A stretch of 64,000 bases of DNA, taken from the NCBI RefSeq assembly GCF_009906835.1, contig NZ_CP047652.1, positions 30,001 through 94,000 of the forward strand, given 5' to 3'. The DNA comes from Aristophania vespae. Lineage in GTDB: Bacteria > Pseudomonadota > Alphaproteobacteria > Acetobacterales > Acetobacteraceae. The notes beneath the pieces were generated by a model that was not told the DNA's origin, made no database searches, and saw only the letters and a list, made by a program, of their open reading frames with translations. The number at the start of each line of letters is the position of its first letter. The first letter of the stretch is position 1. Positions 1-11,520 of the stretch are shown here, piece by piece. The translations under genes were made by a program, and so were the position numbers.

Positions 1-2160
<2,160 letters not shown>

Positions 2161-2247
2161 ACATCAAAACACATGCACAGTCATCTTTTACTCAAAAACA
2201 CACTAACAACTTCTCCTCAGACCTAACTTTGTTAGGGTGAGCGGGAA

Positions 2248-2365
2248 GACCTGGTGGCTATGGCAAGGGGATTAGACCCGATCCCATCCCGAACTCGGCC
2301 GTAAAAACCCTTAGCGCCTATGATACTGCACCTTAAGGTGCGGAAAAGTCGGTCGCCGCCAGGTC
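2248..2365 (+). rRNA. rrf: 5S ribosomal RNA
   Basis: Starts near gacctggtggctatggc and ends at gccgccaggtc, so the two ends pair. The conserved internal block cccgatcccatcccgaact is present. It lies about 90 bases after the 23S end and before the initiator tRNA, the usual order in acetic acid bacterial rrn operons. Ends are accurate to a few bases. Confidence 0.93.
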
Positions 2366-2395
2366 CCCTCGCTCACCCAACTCTTTACCCACCCC

Positions 2396-2472
<77 letters not shown>

Positions 2473-2504
2473 ATAGCTCTGACAGATTCCTATCTCATAT
2501 CTAT

Positions 2505-2792
2505 ATGATCTGTTACTCTCTCTCTTATTATCAATCTATATATACTTCCAATAAAATACTTCCGTATAAAAATATAAAAATTACACAATACCTCCCATAT
2601 TTTCTACATTGTAGTAGTTTGCCGTTCCAAGAAGCATTTTACGCTTCCTGTGTTACGCGTTGGCCTATGAAACAGACCATGCCATCTTATGTCGTCAGAC
2701 GACGTAAGGCCCTCTATTTTTGTACGCGTATCGGAATAGAGCATGTATCTGTTTTGGGTAAGGAAGTCGTCGTCTCTTTAAAAAACGGCTGA
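2505..2792 (+). CDS. Doubtful ORF, possible mobilisation-protein remnant
   Basis: An open frame of 95 codons directly after the tRNA. The first half is low-complexity and unlike a real protein. The last 35 or so residues (ending HVSVLGKEVVVSLKNG) resemble the short beta-strand segment seen before the LPD7 domain fragment at 3706-3852 (WVEVENGHITVRLKKG). It could therefore be the tail of a related, decayed gene. No ribosome binding site is evident. I would not treat it as a functional gene. Confidence 0.2.
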   Translation: MICYSLSYYQSIYTSNKILPYKNIKITQYLPYFLHCSSLPFQEAFYASCVTRWPMKQTMPSYVVRRRKALYFCTRIGIEHVSVLGKEVVVSLKNG

Positions 2793-2793
2793 T

Positions 2794-3144
2794 GTGACTA
2801 TAGCGTGTCAACTCGTGGCTTCGGTCTTAGCGACATTTCATGACTATATAAAACAAAGTGGTAAAATCACACGCGATAGCTCATTAAGAGCGTTGCAGAA
2901 GGCGGTGTTATCTACGGAGATGAGACCGGTGCGTGAATATTCGGGGGAAAAGATTTCTCGTATGTTGGAGATGTTTGCTCAGCCGGGAGTGGGTGAACTT
3001 CTTCGACATAATATGCGTAATGCGAGCAAGAAGCCGATCCCGCCCAAACCCGAACAGTCCGGCAAGAAAACGTCCTACACATTGGGCGACAGGCTGCTCA
3101 GAAACACGCAAGAGATTATTCATCAGAGCAGCAAAGTCGCCTAA
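2794..3144 (+). CDS. Hypothetical protein in island left end
   Basis: A 116-codon frame with a GTG start and no convincing ribosome binding site. The product is basic and polar, with no membrane segment or signal peptide, and I do not recognise a family. It lies just before a 56-codon ORF and the relaxase-type remnant, so it may belong to a plasmid or integrative-element backbone. It may itself be truncated at its start, because coding-like composition extends upstream. A frame in the opposite strand overlaps it, but this one has the better composition. Confidence 0.35.
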   Translation: MTIACQLVASVLATFHDYIKQSGKITRDSSLRALQKAVLSTEMRPVREYSGEKISRMLEMFAQPGVGELLRHNMRNASKKPIPPKPEQSGKKTSYTLGDRLLRNTQEIIHQSSKVA

Positions 3145-3168
3145 GCGTCCGAGGAACTTTTGGTGCCC

Positions 3169-3339
3169 ATGAAGGGCGGGGACGGGACAGAGCAAGTCGA
3201 TACCAACCCGATCCAGCTTTTACAAGACATGCTTAGTCAGCTTGTCGAACTCGAATTGAGTAACGTTAAGCGTCTAACAGCCATAGAAATTGTCTTGAAA
3301 AGCTTGATGCGCAGCATCAAGAATTCCGTAAGAGCATAG
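3169..3339 (+). CDS. Small hypothetical ORF, 56 aa
   Basis: ATG start at 3169 after gtgccc, no strong ribosome binding site. The predicted peptide is rich in Leu, Gln and Ser in its middle (QLLQDMLSQLVELELSN) and would form an amphipathic helix, with a basic C-terminus. Nothing identifies its function. It is recorded because it is one of few open frames between 3145 and 3705; the rest of that interval shows nothing I can assign. Confidence 0.2.
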   Translation: MKGGDGTEQVDTNPIQLLQDMLSQLVELELSNVKRLTAIEIVLKSLMRSIKNSVRA

Positions 3340-3705
3340 GTATCGTTGAAAACACGTGCACAGTTAAGTTCGGTACGAAATTTAAAGTGTTTTCATAGCG
3401 AGGTTCTGGTGAAACAGCTTGATCATTAACAAAGCTTAGAAGGGAGAGGACGGCGGAACGACGCCCCAAACGATAAAATATGAGAGCAGCCCACACAGAC
3501 GAGATACGTCATGACCAGGAGCCGAAAGCTCTTCAATAACAGTTCAACAAGTTTTTCTCATGCCGAGCCCGATCATAATTACACTTACAACTTTGTACTT
3601 CTTTAGACCGATCCTATTTTGAAGATATCTTCCCACGGAATGATGTGTGTGACCCCGTTTCTAGGAATATAGCCTATAGAGAAAAACGAATACTCGCTTA
3701 TTATC

Positions 3706-4063
3706 ATGGTTGTTATGACGGGGGCTGAACGACTAGTGCGTGCCACGTCATGGGTGGAGGTAGAGAACGGGCATATCACGGTCAGACTGAAAAAAGGCGA
3801 TCAGTTCAGAGATTATGGAGAGCGGATGACCTGCCCAATTGGGGGATATTAAGCCCAGAACCGCTCGGGAAATAATCTTGTCAGCCAAAGCAAAAGGCTG
3901 GTCCGCCCTTGGGGTCACGGGGTCTCAGACTTTCAAAAATGAGATCGCTCTTCATGGTGCCCTTAACGATATACCCTGCGATCATAAGCTTTCAGAAGAA
4001 GGTGTAAGAATCTTAGAGGATATCTCTGAAGAGAGAAGCAAAAGATTGAGAGAAATGTTTTAG
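3706..4063 (+). pseudogene. LPD7-domain (relaxase/mobilisation-associated) gene remnant, frameshifted
   Basis: Two overlapping frames, 3706-3852 and 3839-4063, join into one protein of about 118 residues if one G is removed from the G5 run at 3841-3845. The joined product has the pattern of the large polyvalent protein-associated LPD7 domain, usually found in or next to conjugative relaxases. It shows WVEVENGHITVRLKKGD, then FRDYGERMT, then AKAKGWSALGVTGSQTFKNE and a short helical tail. Full relaxases are many times longer, so this is a terminal fragment or stand-alone domain. It is the best evidence that the island derives from a mobilisable element. Family assignment is by pattern recognition only. 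Confidence 0.55.
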
Positions 4064-4146
4064 TCACTGTTTTGAGCGTGTTTTTGCGTGTAGTAAAAAG
4101 GTTCCGACAAGAATTGGTCGGCACGTTTTAAGAGAGAGTTTTTCAG

Positions 4147-5703
4147 ATGATAAGTTCCCAGCAACGTCAAGCGTTACAAAATCAGATTTGGCAGATTGCG
4201 AATGATGTGCGTGGTGCTGTGGATGGCTGGGACTTTAAGCAATATGTATTAGGTACGCTTTTTTATCGGTACATCAGTGAGAATTTTTCAGATTATATTG
4301 AAGGAGGAGATGAAAGCATCACATATGCGGATCTTCCTGATACTGTCATCACACCAGAAATTAAAGCTGATGCGATTAAAACAAAGGGATACTTTATCTA
4401 TCCTAGCCAACTTTTTAAAAATGTTGCGAGAGATGCTGGGACAAATAACGAGCTTAACACCATGCTTGCCGATATATTTACCTCCATTGAAAGCTCGGCC
4501 CAAGGCTTTCCCTCGGAGAATGATATTAAAGGGCTTTTTGCTGACTTTGATACAACAAGCAATCGCTTAGGCAATACGGTAAAAGATAAAAATGCGCGCC
4601 TTGCACATATTCTTAAAGGCGTAGAAAAAATAGACTTTGGGGCATTTGATGGTCATCAAATTGATGTGTTCGGCGATGCCTATGAATTCCTGATTGGCAA
4701 TTACGCTGCCAATGCGGGGAAGTCAGGAGGGGAATTCTTTACCCCGCAGAATGTCTCTAAGCTCATTGCCCAGCTTGTTGTGCATAATCAGAAGAAAGTG
4801 AACAAAATCTATGACCCTGCCTGTGGGTCAGGATCGCTCTTATTACAGGCTAAAAAGCAGTTCGATGAGCATCTGATTGAAGATGGATTTTTTGGGCAAG
4901 AAATTAATCATACAACCTATAATCTCGCGCGTATGAATATGTTTCTGCATAATATTAACTATGATAAGTTTAATATCCAACTGGGCAATACGCTGATTGA
5001 TCCTCATTTTGGAGAAGATAAGCCCTTTGATGCAATCGTCTCTAACCCTCCTTATTCTGTCAAATGGGTTGGGTCGGATGATCCAACATTAATCAATGAT
5101 GAGCGATTTGCACCGGCGGGTGTGCTTGCTCCTAAATCAAAAGCTGATTTTGCCTTTGTGCTCCATGCGCTTAGTTATCTTTCAAGCAAAGGGCGAGCGG
5201 CGATCGTGTGTTTCCCCGGGATTTTCTACCGAGGGGGGGCAGAGAAGAAAATTCGTCAATATCTGGTTGACAATAACTATGTAGAAACCGTGATCTCTCT
5301 TGCGCCAAACTTATTTTACGGAACGACAATTGCCGTGAACATCCTTGTTCTTGCTAAGAATAAAAAGGATATGGATACGCAATTTATTGATGCCAGCAAG
5401 TTCTTTAAAAAAGAGACGAATAATAACGTTCTTACAGATAAGCATATTTCTGAAATTCTTGAGTTATTTGCAAGCAAAAAAGATAAAGAATACATCGCAA
5501 AGTCAGTGCGTTTTGAAGATATTCAGGCCAATGACTATAATTTATCGGTCAGCAGTTACGTCGAGGCAGAAGATACGCGGGAGGTGATTGATATTACCGA
5601 GCTCAATGCGGAACTTCTTACGACTGTGGCCAAGATTGATCAGTTACGGTCTGATATTGATGCGATCGTCGCAGAGATTGAAGGCGATGAGGTGACGGCA
5701 TGA
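4147..5703 (+). CDS. hsdM: Type I restriction-modification system, DNA methyltransferase subunit HsdM
   Basis: A 518-residue N6-adenine DNA methyltransferase, close to the 520 or so of the EcoR124-type (IC) HsdM. The N-terminal helical HsdM domain covers roughly residues 8-150. The S-adenosylmethionine-binding motif DPACGSGS is at 223-230, preceded by GGEFFTP at 194-200, and the catalytic NPPY is at 300-303. Together with HsdS it would form the M2S1 methylase that protects host DNA and also serves as the core of the restriction complex. Its stop overlaps the hsdS start in an ATGA arrangement, implying translational coupling. A weak hairpin (CCGAC/GTCGG, 4104-4121) lies just upstream, and the operon promoter should lie between 4064 and 4146. 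Confidence 0.97.
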   Translation: MISSQQRQALQNQIWQIANDVRGAVDGWDFKQYVLGTLFYRYISENFSDYIEGGDESITYADLPDTVITPEIKADAIKTKGYFIYPSQLFKNVARDAGTNNELNTMLADIFTSIESSAQGFPSENDIKGLFADFDTTSNRLGNTVKDKNARLAHILKGVEKIDFGAFDGHQIDVFGDAYEFLIGNYAANAGKSGGEFFTPQNVSKLIAQLVVHNQKKVNKIYDPACGSGSLLLQAKKQFDEHLIEDGFFGQEINHTTYNLARMNMFLHNINYDKFNIQLGNTLIDPHFGEDKPFDAIVSNPPYSVKWVGSDDPTLINDERFAPAGVLAPKSKADFAFVLHALSYLSSKGRAAIVCFPGIFYRGGAEKKIRQYLVDNNYVETVISLAPNLFYGTTIAVNILVLAKNKKDMDTQFIDASKFFKKETNNNVLTDKHISEILELFASKKDKEYIAKSVRFEDIQANDYNLSVSSYVEAEDTREVIDITELNAELLTTVAKIDQLRSDIDAIVAEIEGDEVTA

Positions 5704-6874
5704 AGGCCCATATGCGTTATATGGAAAAGCTGCTTGAAGGTGTTGAGGTCGAGTGGAAGCCGCTGGGAGAGGTGCTCATAGCGAATATAGGAGGTGGAAC
5801 GCCCTCTAAAGCAGAGCAGGCGTATTGGAGTGGTACAATTCCATGGGCATCCGTTGGCGATTTGAGCATTGATGATGCATTTGTTGAGAGAACACGTAAT
5901 TATATTACTGACGAGGGTCTTAAGAAAAGTTCATCGAACTTAATTCCAAAAGGTTCTCTTATAGTGGCGATCAAAATTTCACCAGGAAAAGTTAAGATTG
6001 CTGGAGATGATATTGCGATAAATCAAGATTTGAGAGGGTTGATATTAAAGAACTGCATTTTGAATAAATATTTATATTACTATCTTAATACAGTTTCTTT
6101 TTTGGGAAACGGAACTATTGTAAAATCCGTAACGTCAAAATATCTTGAAAAGATAGAAATCCCCATCCTCCCGCTACATATACAATCTAAAATAGTCCAG
6201 ATTCTAGACACATTCACAGCCCTTACAGCCGAGCTTAGGGTCGAGCTTAGGGTCGAGCTTACAGCACGTAAAAAACAGTACAACTACTATCGCGAGAAAT
6301 TATTACAGTTCGGCGCTGATGTTGAATGGAAGTCGCTGGGGGAAGTGGCTACTTTAAAGCGGGGGCGTGTTATGTCAAAAAATTATTTATTTGATAATTA
6401 TGGCCCTTATCCTGTTTATAGTTCGCAGACAGCCCGTAATGGGAAGATTGGTAATACAGATAACTTTGACTTTGATGGTGAGTATGTAAGTTGGACTACC
6501 GATGGAGCTAATGCAGGAACCGTTTTTTATAGAAAGGGGAAATTTTCAATAACTAATGTTTGCGGCCTTATTGAAATAAAGAATGTACATTTTTTATTAC
6601 ACAAATTTTTATTTTATTGGCTTTCAATTGAAGCAAAAAAACATGTCTATACTGGTATGGGTAATCCCAAGTTAATGAGTCATCAGGTCTCTAAAATTCC
6701 TATCCCATACCCCCACTATCAGAACAAGAACGCATTGTGTCGATCCTCGATAAGTTTGACGCGTTGACGCACTCTATTAGTGAAGGGTTGCCACGTGAGA
6801 TTAAGCTGCGTCAGAAACAGTACGAATATTATCGGGATATGTTGCTAAATTTTCCGAAGCCAGAAAAAGCGTAA
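5700..6874 (+). CDS. hsdS: Type I restriction-modification system, specificity subunit HsdS (frameshifted near C-terminus)
   Basis: Carries two target-recognition domains, each followed by a helical spacer. The first half begins with [14 protein letters not shown] and the central spacer reads ALTAEL, then two RVEL units, then [15 protein letters not shown]. The second half begins [16 protein letters not shown]. The frame as written stops at 6767. Adding one C to the C5 run at 6710-6714 restores the expected C-terminus ([17 protein letters not shown] and later [15 protein letters not shown]) to the stop at 6872-6874. The protein would then be about 391 residues, normal for type IC HsdS. Without the correction the distal conserved helix is lost, which would impair assembly with the second HsdM. 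It overlaps hsdM by 4 bases. Confidence 0.93.
6222..6269 (+). repeat. Four tandem 12-bp units in the hsdS central spacer
   Basis: Codon-phased units cttacagccgag, cttagggtcgag (twice, identical) and cttacagcacgt encode [16 protein letters not shown]. In EcoR124 and its variant the number of TAEL units in this position sets the length of the non-specific gap in the DNA target. The two identical units suggest a recent slippage or unequal recombination event. Confidence 0.9.
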
Positions 6875-6892
6875 GCTGAAGAAGAAAATACT

Positions 6893-8056
6893 ATGGCAGA
6901 GGAAAAAGTCCCAGATCTCTTAGATGCTTCGCTTTTGGATGTAGCGCAGCGTTTAAAAGATAACAACTTAAAAGCACAATTGATCTATGCGTTTAATGGA
7001 ACGGGGAAGACACGCCTCTCAAAAGAGTTTGTTAAATTTATTTCTACAAGAAAAAATATAAAAGATGATGAGCATGATGAAATATCATCGTTATATTTTG
7101 ATGAAATATTATATTATAATTCGTTTACAGAAGATTTGTTCTACTGGGATAAAGATTTAAATGATAATCCGAAGCTCAAAATTCATTCTAACATATTTAC
7201 AAAATGGATATTGCAGGATCAGGGAAAAGGAGAAGCTGTTAAGGAAATTGTCCAGAAATATATAAATAGTAAGATAACCGCTGATTTTGATGAAAATTTT
7301 GATGGAGTTACATTTTATTTTGCAGGAGGTGATGAACGTGGGAAAAAAATAGTTAAGATTTCAAAAGGAGAGGAGAGTATTTTTATATGGAGCATTTTTT
7401 ATGCTTTAATAGAAGAAATCATCAGTGAAATTGAGGAAGAAGAAGATGATTCTTCGCTAAATAAATTTAGCCAATTAAAATATATTTTTATTGATGACCC
7501 GATAAGTTCCTTGGATGAAAATCATCTTATAGAGATGGCTATTGATACGGCTGAACTTATTAAAAAAGGAATTAAGGGAAAAGAACTAAAATTTATTGTT
7601 ACTACTCATAATGCCTTTTTCTATAACGTACTTTATCAGGAATTAAATAAATTGTCCTCTAAAAAGGGATTTTTGTTGGATCGAGATGGTACGGGGAAAT
7701 TTTCTTTGAAAGAAAAGTGGGGAAATAGTAATCAGAGTTTTTCTTATCATTTACACATTAAAAGTATCCTCGACGAAGCACATAAGAAGAATGAGTTGGG
7801 AAAACATCATGCAATGTTATTACGCAATTTATACGAGAAAACAGCTAGCTTCTTAGGATATAGAGAATGGACTGATTTGCTGCCATCCCCTCAAGAGTCC
7901 TATGCTCAAAAGTTATTGAATTTTTATTCTCATAGTAGGCTTTCAGGTGAAACAGTTGTAAGCTTAGCAGAGCATGAAAGAAACATGCTGTCTATCTTGC
8001 TAGAAAATCTGAATCGTTATGGCTATTTCCGGTCGGGAGTAAAAAATAATGATTAA
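6893..8056 (+). CDS. prrC: PrrC-type tRNA anticodon nuclease
   Basis: 387 residues, against 396 for E. coli PrrC. The N-terminal ABC-like ATPase domain has Walker A (FNGTGKTR, 34-41), a signature-like SKGEE (157-161), Walker B with FIDDP (199-203), D-loop SSLD (205-208) and switch His in TTHN (237-240). The C-terminal nuclease domain has R311, E315 (RNLYE) and H347 (SHS). These are spaced by 4 and 32 residues, exactly as R320, E324 and H356 of E. coli PrrC. It lies between hsdS and hsdR, 18 bases after the corrected hsdS stop, and overlaps hsdR by 8 bases; this is the classical prrABCD order. In E. coli the nuclease is kept latent by the type IC complex and cleaves tRNA-Lys when a T4 peptide inhibits restriction. 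The tRNA-recognition motif (275-285) has substitutions, so its target could differ. Confidence 0.95.
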   Translation: MAEEKVPDLLDASLLDVAQRLKDNNLKAQLIYAFNGTGKTRLSKEFVKFISTRKNIKDDEHDEISSLYFDEILYYNSFTEDLFYWDKDLNDNPKLKIHSNIFTKWILQDQGKGEAVKEIVQKYINSKITADFDENFDGVTFYFAGGDERGKKIVKISKGEESIFIWSIFYALIEEIISEIEEEEDDSSLNKFSQLKYIFIDDPISSLDENHLIEMAIDTAELIKKGIKGKELKFIVTTHNAFFYNVLYQELNKLSSKKGFLLDRDGTGKFSLKEKWGNSNQSFSYHLHIKSILDEAHKKNELGKHHAMLLRNLYEKTASFLGYREWTDLLPSPQESYAQKLLNFYSHSRLSGETVVSLAEHERNMLSILLENLNRYGYFRSGVKNND

Positions 8057-11000
8057 GAAAACGACACCGATTGCAGAAACCAATCAATTTATCGTTTTAG
8101 ATCGTTATATTTCAGAAAAACAGACAGACGGAAGCTATCAGAGTGAAGCTGATTTAGAGCGTGAATTGCTTCATGATTTGGAGCAACAAGGTTATGAGCG
8201 TATCAACCTTAAAAGCCAAGATGATATGCTGGCTAATGTCCGGACACAGCTTCAACAATTAAATAATGTTTCTTTTACAGATAAAGAATGGATGCGTTTT
8301 GTTGGGGAGTATTTAGATAAACCGAGCGAGAATATTGTCGATAAGACGCGAAAGCTTCATGACGATTATATTTATGATTTCATTTTTGATGACGGAAAAA
8401 TTCGCAATATCCATCTTGTGGATAAAAAGGTCATTTCGCGTAACAAGATGCAGGTCGTTCACCAGTTTGAACAGCGAGGGAAGCATCTTAATCGTTATGA
8501 TGTGACCATTTTGGTAAATGGCTTGCCTCTTGTTCAGGTAGAGCTGAAAAAGCGGGGAGTGGCGATCCGCGAAGCCTTTAATCAGGTGCATCGCTATAGC
8601 AAAGAGAGCTTTAATAGCGATAATTCTCTTTATAAATATCTCCAAATATTTGTGATTTCAAACGGGACAGATACACGCTATTTTGCGAACACCACAAAGC
8701 GCGATAAAAACAGCTTTGACTTTACGATGAATTGGGCAAAGTCCAATAATGAATTACTTAAAGATTTAAAAGATTTTACGGCAACATTTTTCCAAAAAAA
8801 TACTCTTCTTAAAGTTATGCTGCATTATTCTGTTTTTGACAGCAGCAATACATTATTAGTGATGCGCCCTTACCAGATTGCGGCGAGTGAGCGTATTTTA
8901 TGGAAAGTGAAGAGCTCCTATGAAGCCAAAAATTGGAGCAAGCCTGACAGTGGCGGGTATATTTGGCATACGACAGGGTCGGGGAAAACGCTGACTAGCT
9001 TTAAAGCAGCGCGCTTAGTCACAGATTTAAAGTTTATTGATAAGGTCTTTTTTGTCGTGGATAGAAAAGACCTCGATTATCAAACAATGAAGGAATATCA
9101 ACGTTTTTCTCCCGATAGTGTGAATGGCTCAGAGAGCACGGCAGGTCTTAAGCGGAATCTGGAGTTGAACGATAATAAAATCGTTGTGACCACCATTCAA
9201 AAGCTTAATAATCTGATTAAAAATGCAGATGAATTACCGATATATAATAAGCAAGTCGTTTTTATCTTTGATGAATGCCATCGGAGCCAATTTGGTGAAG
9301 CGCAAAAGAATCTAAAGAAGAGATTTAAAAAGTTCTATCAATTTGGCTTTACAGGGACACCGATCTTTCCTGAAAATGCTTTAGGGGCGGAGACTACGGC
9401 AAGTGTTTTTGGCAATGAGCTTCATTCTTATGTGATTACTGATGCTATTCGAGATGAAAAAGTTCTTAAATTTAAGGTAGATTACAATAATGTCCGCCCG
9501 CAATTTCAGGCGTTTGAGACGGAGCAGAATGAGAAAAAGCTCATTGCTGCGGAAGATAAAACAGCTTTGCAACATCCAAAGCGGATTGAAGAAATATCGG
9601 GATATATATTAAAAAACTTCCGTCAAAAGACGCATCGTCTTCAAGTGGGGGCGCGTGGCTTTAACGCAATGCTTGCGGTGAGTGATGTTCATGCTGCGAA
9701 ACTTTATTATGAGACGCTTAATCGATTACAAGAAACAAGCGAAAAAAAGTTAAAAATCGCGACAATTTTTTCATTTTCTGCGAACGAAGAACAAGACGCC
9801 TTGGGTGACATTCAAGACGAAAGTTTTGATGTCTCGGCAATGAATAGCAGTGCGAAAGAATTTTTAGAGCATGCTGTTGAAGATTATAATAGCTTTTTTA
9901 AGACAAAATTTAGCGTAGATAGCCAAGGCTTTCAGAATTATTATCGCGACTTAGCTCAACGTGTGCGTTCTGGAGATGTTGATCTTTTAATTGTGGTAGG
10001 GATGTTCCTAACAGGGTTCGATGCGCCTAGCTTGAACACATTATTTGTTGATAAAAATCTGCGTTATCATGGTTTGATACAGGCATATTCACGCACAAAT
10101 CGTATTCATGGGGCAACGAAAAGCTTTGGCAATATCGTCACATTTCGCGACTTGGAGCAGGCCACAATTGATGCGATTACGTTGTTTGGGGATAAAAACA
10201 CGAGGAATGTTGTTTTAGAAAAAAGCTTTAAAGACTATATGGAAGGTTACGTGGATGAGGAAACCGGTAAAAAGAAGCGAGGCTTTGCTGATATTGTTTC
10301 AGATTTAAAAGAGAAATTTCCTAATCCTGAGAAAATTATATCAGAGAAAGAAAAAAAGGATTTTGCAAAGCTCTTTGGTGAATATCTAAGGGCAGAAAAT
10401 GTTCTTCAAAATTATGATGAGTTTACCAGCTTAAAAGAATTGCAAGAAATTGATTTGCATGATTCTGAAGCTGTTGAAACATTCAAAAGTGAGCATAACC
10501 TAACAGATACGGAGTTAGATGATCTCAGATCTGTTAAGATGCCCATGCAAAGAGACGTGCAGGATTATCGGTCTACCTATAATGATATTCGTGAATCAGT
10601 ACGGCGTGAGAAGCAATCTGACGAGAAAGAAACGTCCGACACTAATTGGAATGATATTGTTTTTGAAGTTGATCTCTTAAAAACGCAGGAGATTAATTTA
10701 GATTATATTCTGGAGCTGATCTTTGAGCGTAAGAAAAAGAACGAAAGCACGGAAGAGTTAATTACAGAAGTTCGCAGGCTTATTCGGTCGAGCCTTGATA
10801 GCCGAGCAAAAGAAAGCTTGTTTGTTGATTTTATTAATCAGACTAACTTGGACGATATAACGGACAAAGCTGATATTGTGGAAGCCTTCTATGAGTTTGC
10901 GCGGGTTGAGCAGAAACATGCGGCCCAAGAATTTATTCATGATGAAAATTTGAATGAAGAAGCGGCCAAACGCTATCTTATCGTTTCTTTAGAGCGTGGT

Positions 11001-11147
11001 TTTGTCAGTGAAAATGGGACTGGGCTGAATGAAATGCTTCCGAAAATGAGCCCTCTAAATCCTCAGTATCTTACAAAAAAACAGACTGTCTTTCAGAAAA
11101 TTGTTGCTTTTGTTGAAAAGTTTAAAGGTGTTGGCGGTGAGGTTTGA
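8049..11147 (+). CDS. hsdR: Type I restriction-modification system, endonuclease/translocase subunit HsdR
   Basis: 1032 residues, versus 1038 in EcoR124. The N-terminal PD-(D/E)xK nuclease shows D151, E165 and K167 (VELKK), and K220 is also present. The SF2 motor has Walker A TTGSGKT with K313 and a DECH box at 408-411. Later helicase motifs include FTGTP and the QAYSRTNR arginine-finger region. All of these positions coincide with EcoR124 numbering as I remember it, which places the system firmly in family IC. It would translocate DNA and cleave at a distance from unmethylated sites. It overlaps the 3' end of prrC by 8 bases, so synthesis of restriction subunit and anticodon nuclease is coupled. 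The helical C-terminal domain that docks on the methylase appears complete. Confidence 0.97.
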   Translation: MIKKTTPIAETNQFIVLDRYISEKQTDGSYQSEADLERELLHDLEQQGYERINLKSQDDMLANVRTQLQQLNNVSFTDKEWMRFVGEYLDKPSENIVDKTRKLHDDYIYDFIFDDGKIRNIHLVDKKVISRNKMQVVHQFEQRGKHLNRYDVTILVNGLPLVQVELKKRGVAIREAFNQVHRYSKESFNSDNSLYKYLQIFVISNGTDTRYFANTTKRDKNSFDFTMNWAKSNNELLKDLKDFTATFFQKNTLLKVMLHYSVFDSSNTLLVMRPYQIAASERILWKVKSSYEAKNWSKPDSGGYIWHTTGSGKTLTSFKAARLVTDLKFIDKVFFVVDRKDLDYQTMKEYQRFSPDSVNGSESTAGLKRNLELNDNKIVVTTIQKLNNLIKNADELPIYNKQVVFIFDECHRSQFGEAQKNLKKRFKKFYQFGFTGTPIFPENALGAETTASVFGNELHSYVITDAIRDEKVLKFKVDYNNVRPQFQAFETEQNEKKLIAAEDKTALQHPKRIEEISGYILKNFRQKTHRLQVGARGFNAMLAVSDVHAAKLYYETLNRLQETSEKKLKIATIFSFSANEEQDALGDIQDESFDVSAMNSSAKEFLEHAVEDYNSFFKTKFSVDSQGFQNYYRDLAQRVRSGDVDLLIVVGMFLTGFDAPSLNTLFVDKNLRYHGLIQAYSRTNRIHGATKSFGNIVTFRDLEQATIDAITLFGDKNTRNVVLEKSFKDYMEGYVDEETGKKKRGFADIVSDLKEKFPNPEKIISEKEKKDFAKLFGEYLRAENVLQNYDEFTSLKELQEIDLHDSEAVETFKSEHNLTDTELDDLRSVKMPMQRDVQDYRSTYNDIRESVRREKQSDEKETSDTNWNDIVFEVDLLKTQEINLDYILELIFERKKKNESTEELITEVRRLIRSSLDSRAKESLFVDFINQTNLDDITDKADIVEAFYEFARVEQKHAAQEFIHDENLNEEAAKRYLIVSLERGFVSENGTGLNEMLPKMSPLNPQYLTKKQTVFQKIVAFVEKFKGVGGEV

Positions 11148-11385
11148 GGGCTTTTATCGACGATATGGTTGAAGAAAATAGAAATTTTGTCTTCCCGAGA
11201 ATTATTATGCGTGTTTCCTCTTACATAGCTCATCCTCGATTTTCATAAGGGACACTCTGCTATTTTTAATAGAGGAAGATGAGCATGACGTGTTACACAT
11301 GTGTGATGCATGCAGGAAACGTCATACTCGTTGAGTTTCTGGGAGTATTGAGGTTTTGCGATTTTTGAATGTGGGGTCGATAGTG
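11148..11385. other. Island right-end non-coding segment with nested inverted repeats
   Basis: No gene is visible. Inverted repeats are nested here: CTCATC/GATGAG (11229-11234 and 11278-11283), ATGACGT/ACGTCAT (11285-11291 and 11319-11325), and a 10-bp palindrome acacatgtgt (11295-11304). They follow hsdR and precede the right direct repeat. They may act as a terminator-like structure or be remnants of recombination-protein sites; neither can be decided from the sequence. Confidence 0.4.
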
Positions 11386-11404
11386 TCCTATCCCCGCATC
11401 CAAT
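11386..11404 (+). repeat. Right attachment-like direct repeat (attR)
   Basis: tcctatccccgcatccaat, 18 of 19 identical to the tRNA-fMet 3' end copy at 2456-2474. It is not part of a tRNA here: the sequence before it (gtcgatagtg) does not fold into the rest of a cloverleaf. It marks the right boundary of the island. Confidence 0.75.
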
Positions 11405-11520
11405 CTCTCTATATTATACCAAGCCCAGTTCGTATGTTAGAGAAATCAGGCTCCATTGCCGATAAACAATATACCGTGAAAAGCCAAAACCTCGGCTAAA
11501 TAAACAGAGGTTTCCTGACG

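Noticed and set aside
6893-8056. Generic AAA or RloC-type ATPase
   Set aside because: RloC is much longer, with a coiled-coil and zinc hook; the length, triad spacing and LARP region fit PrrC.
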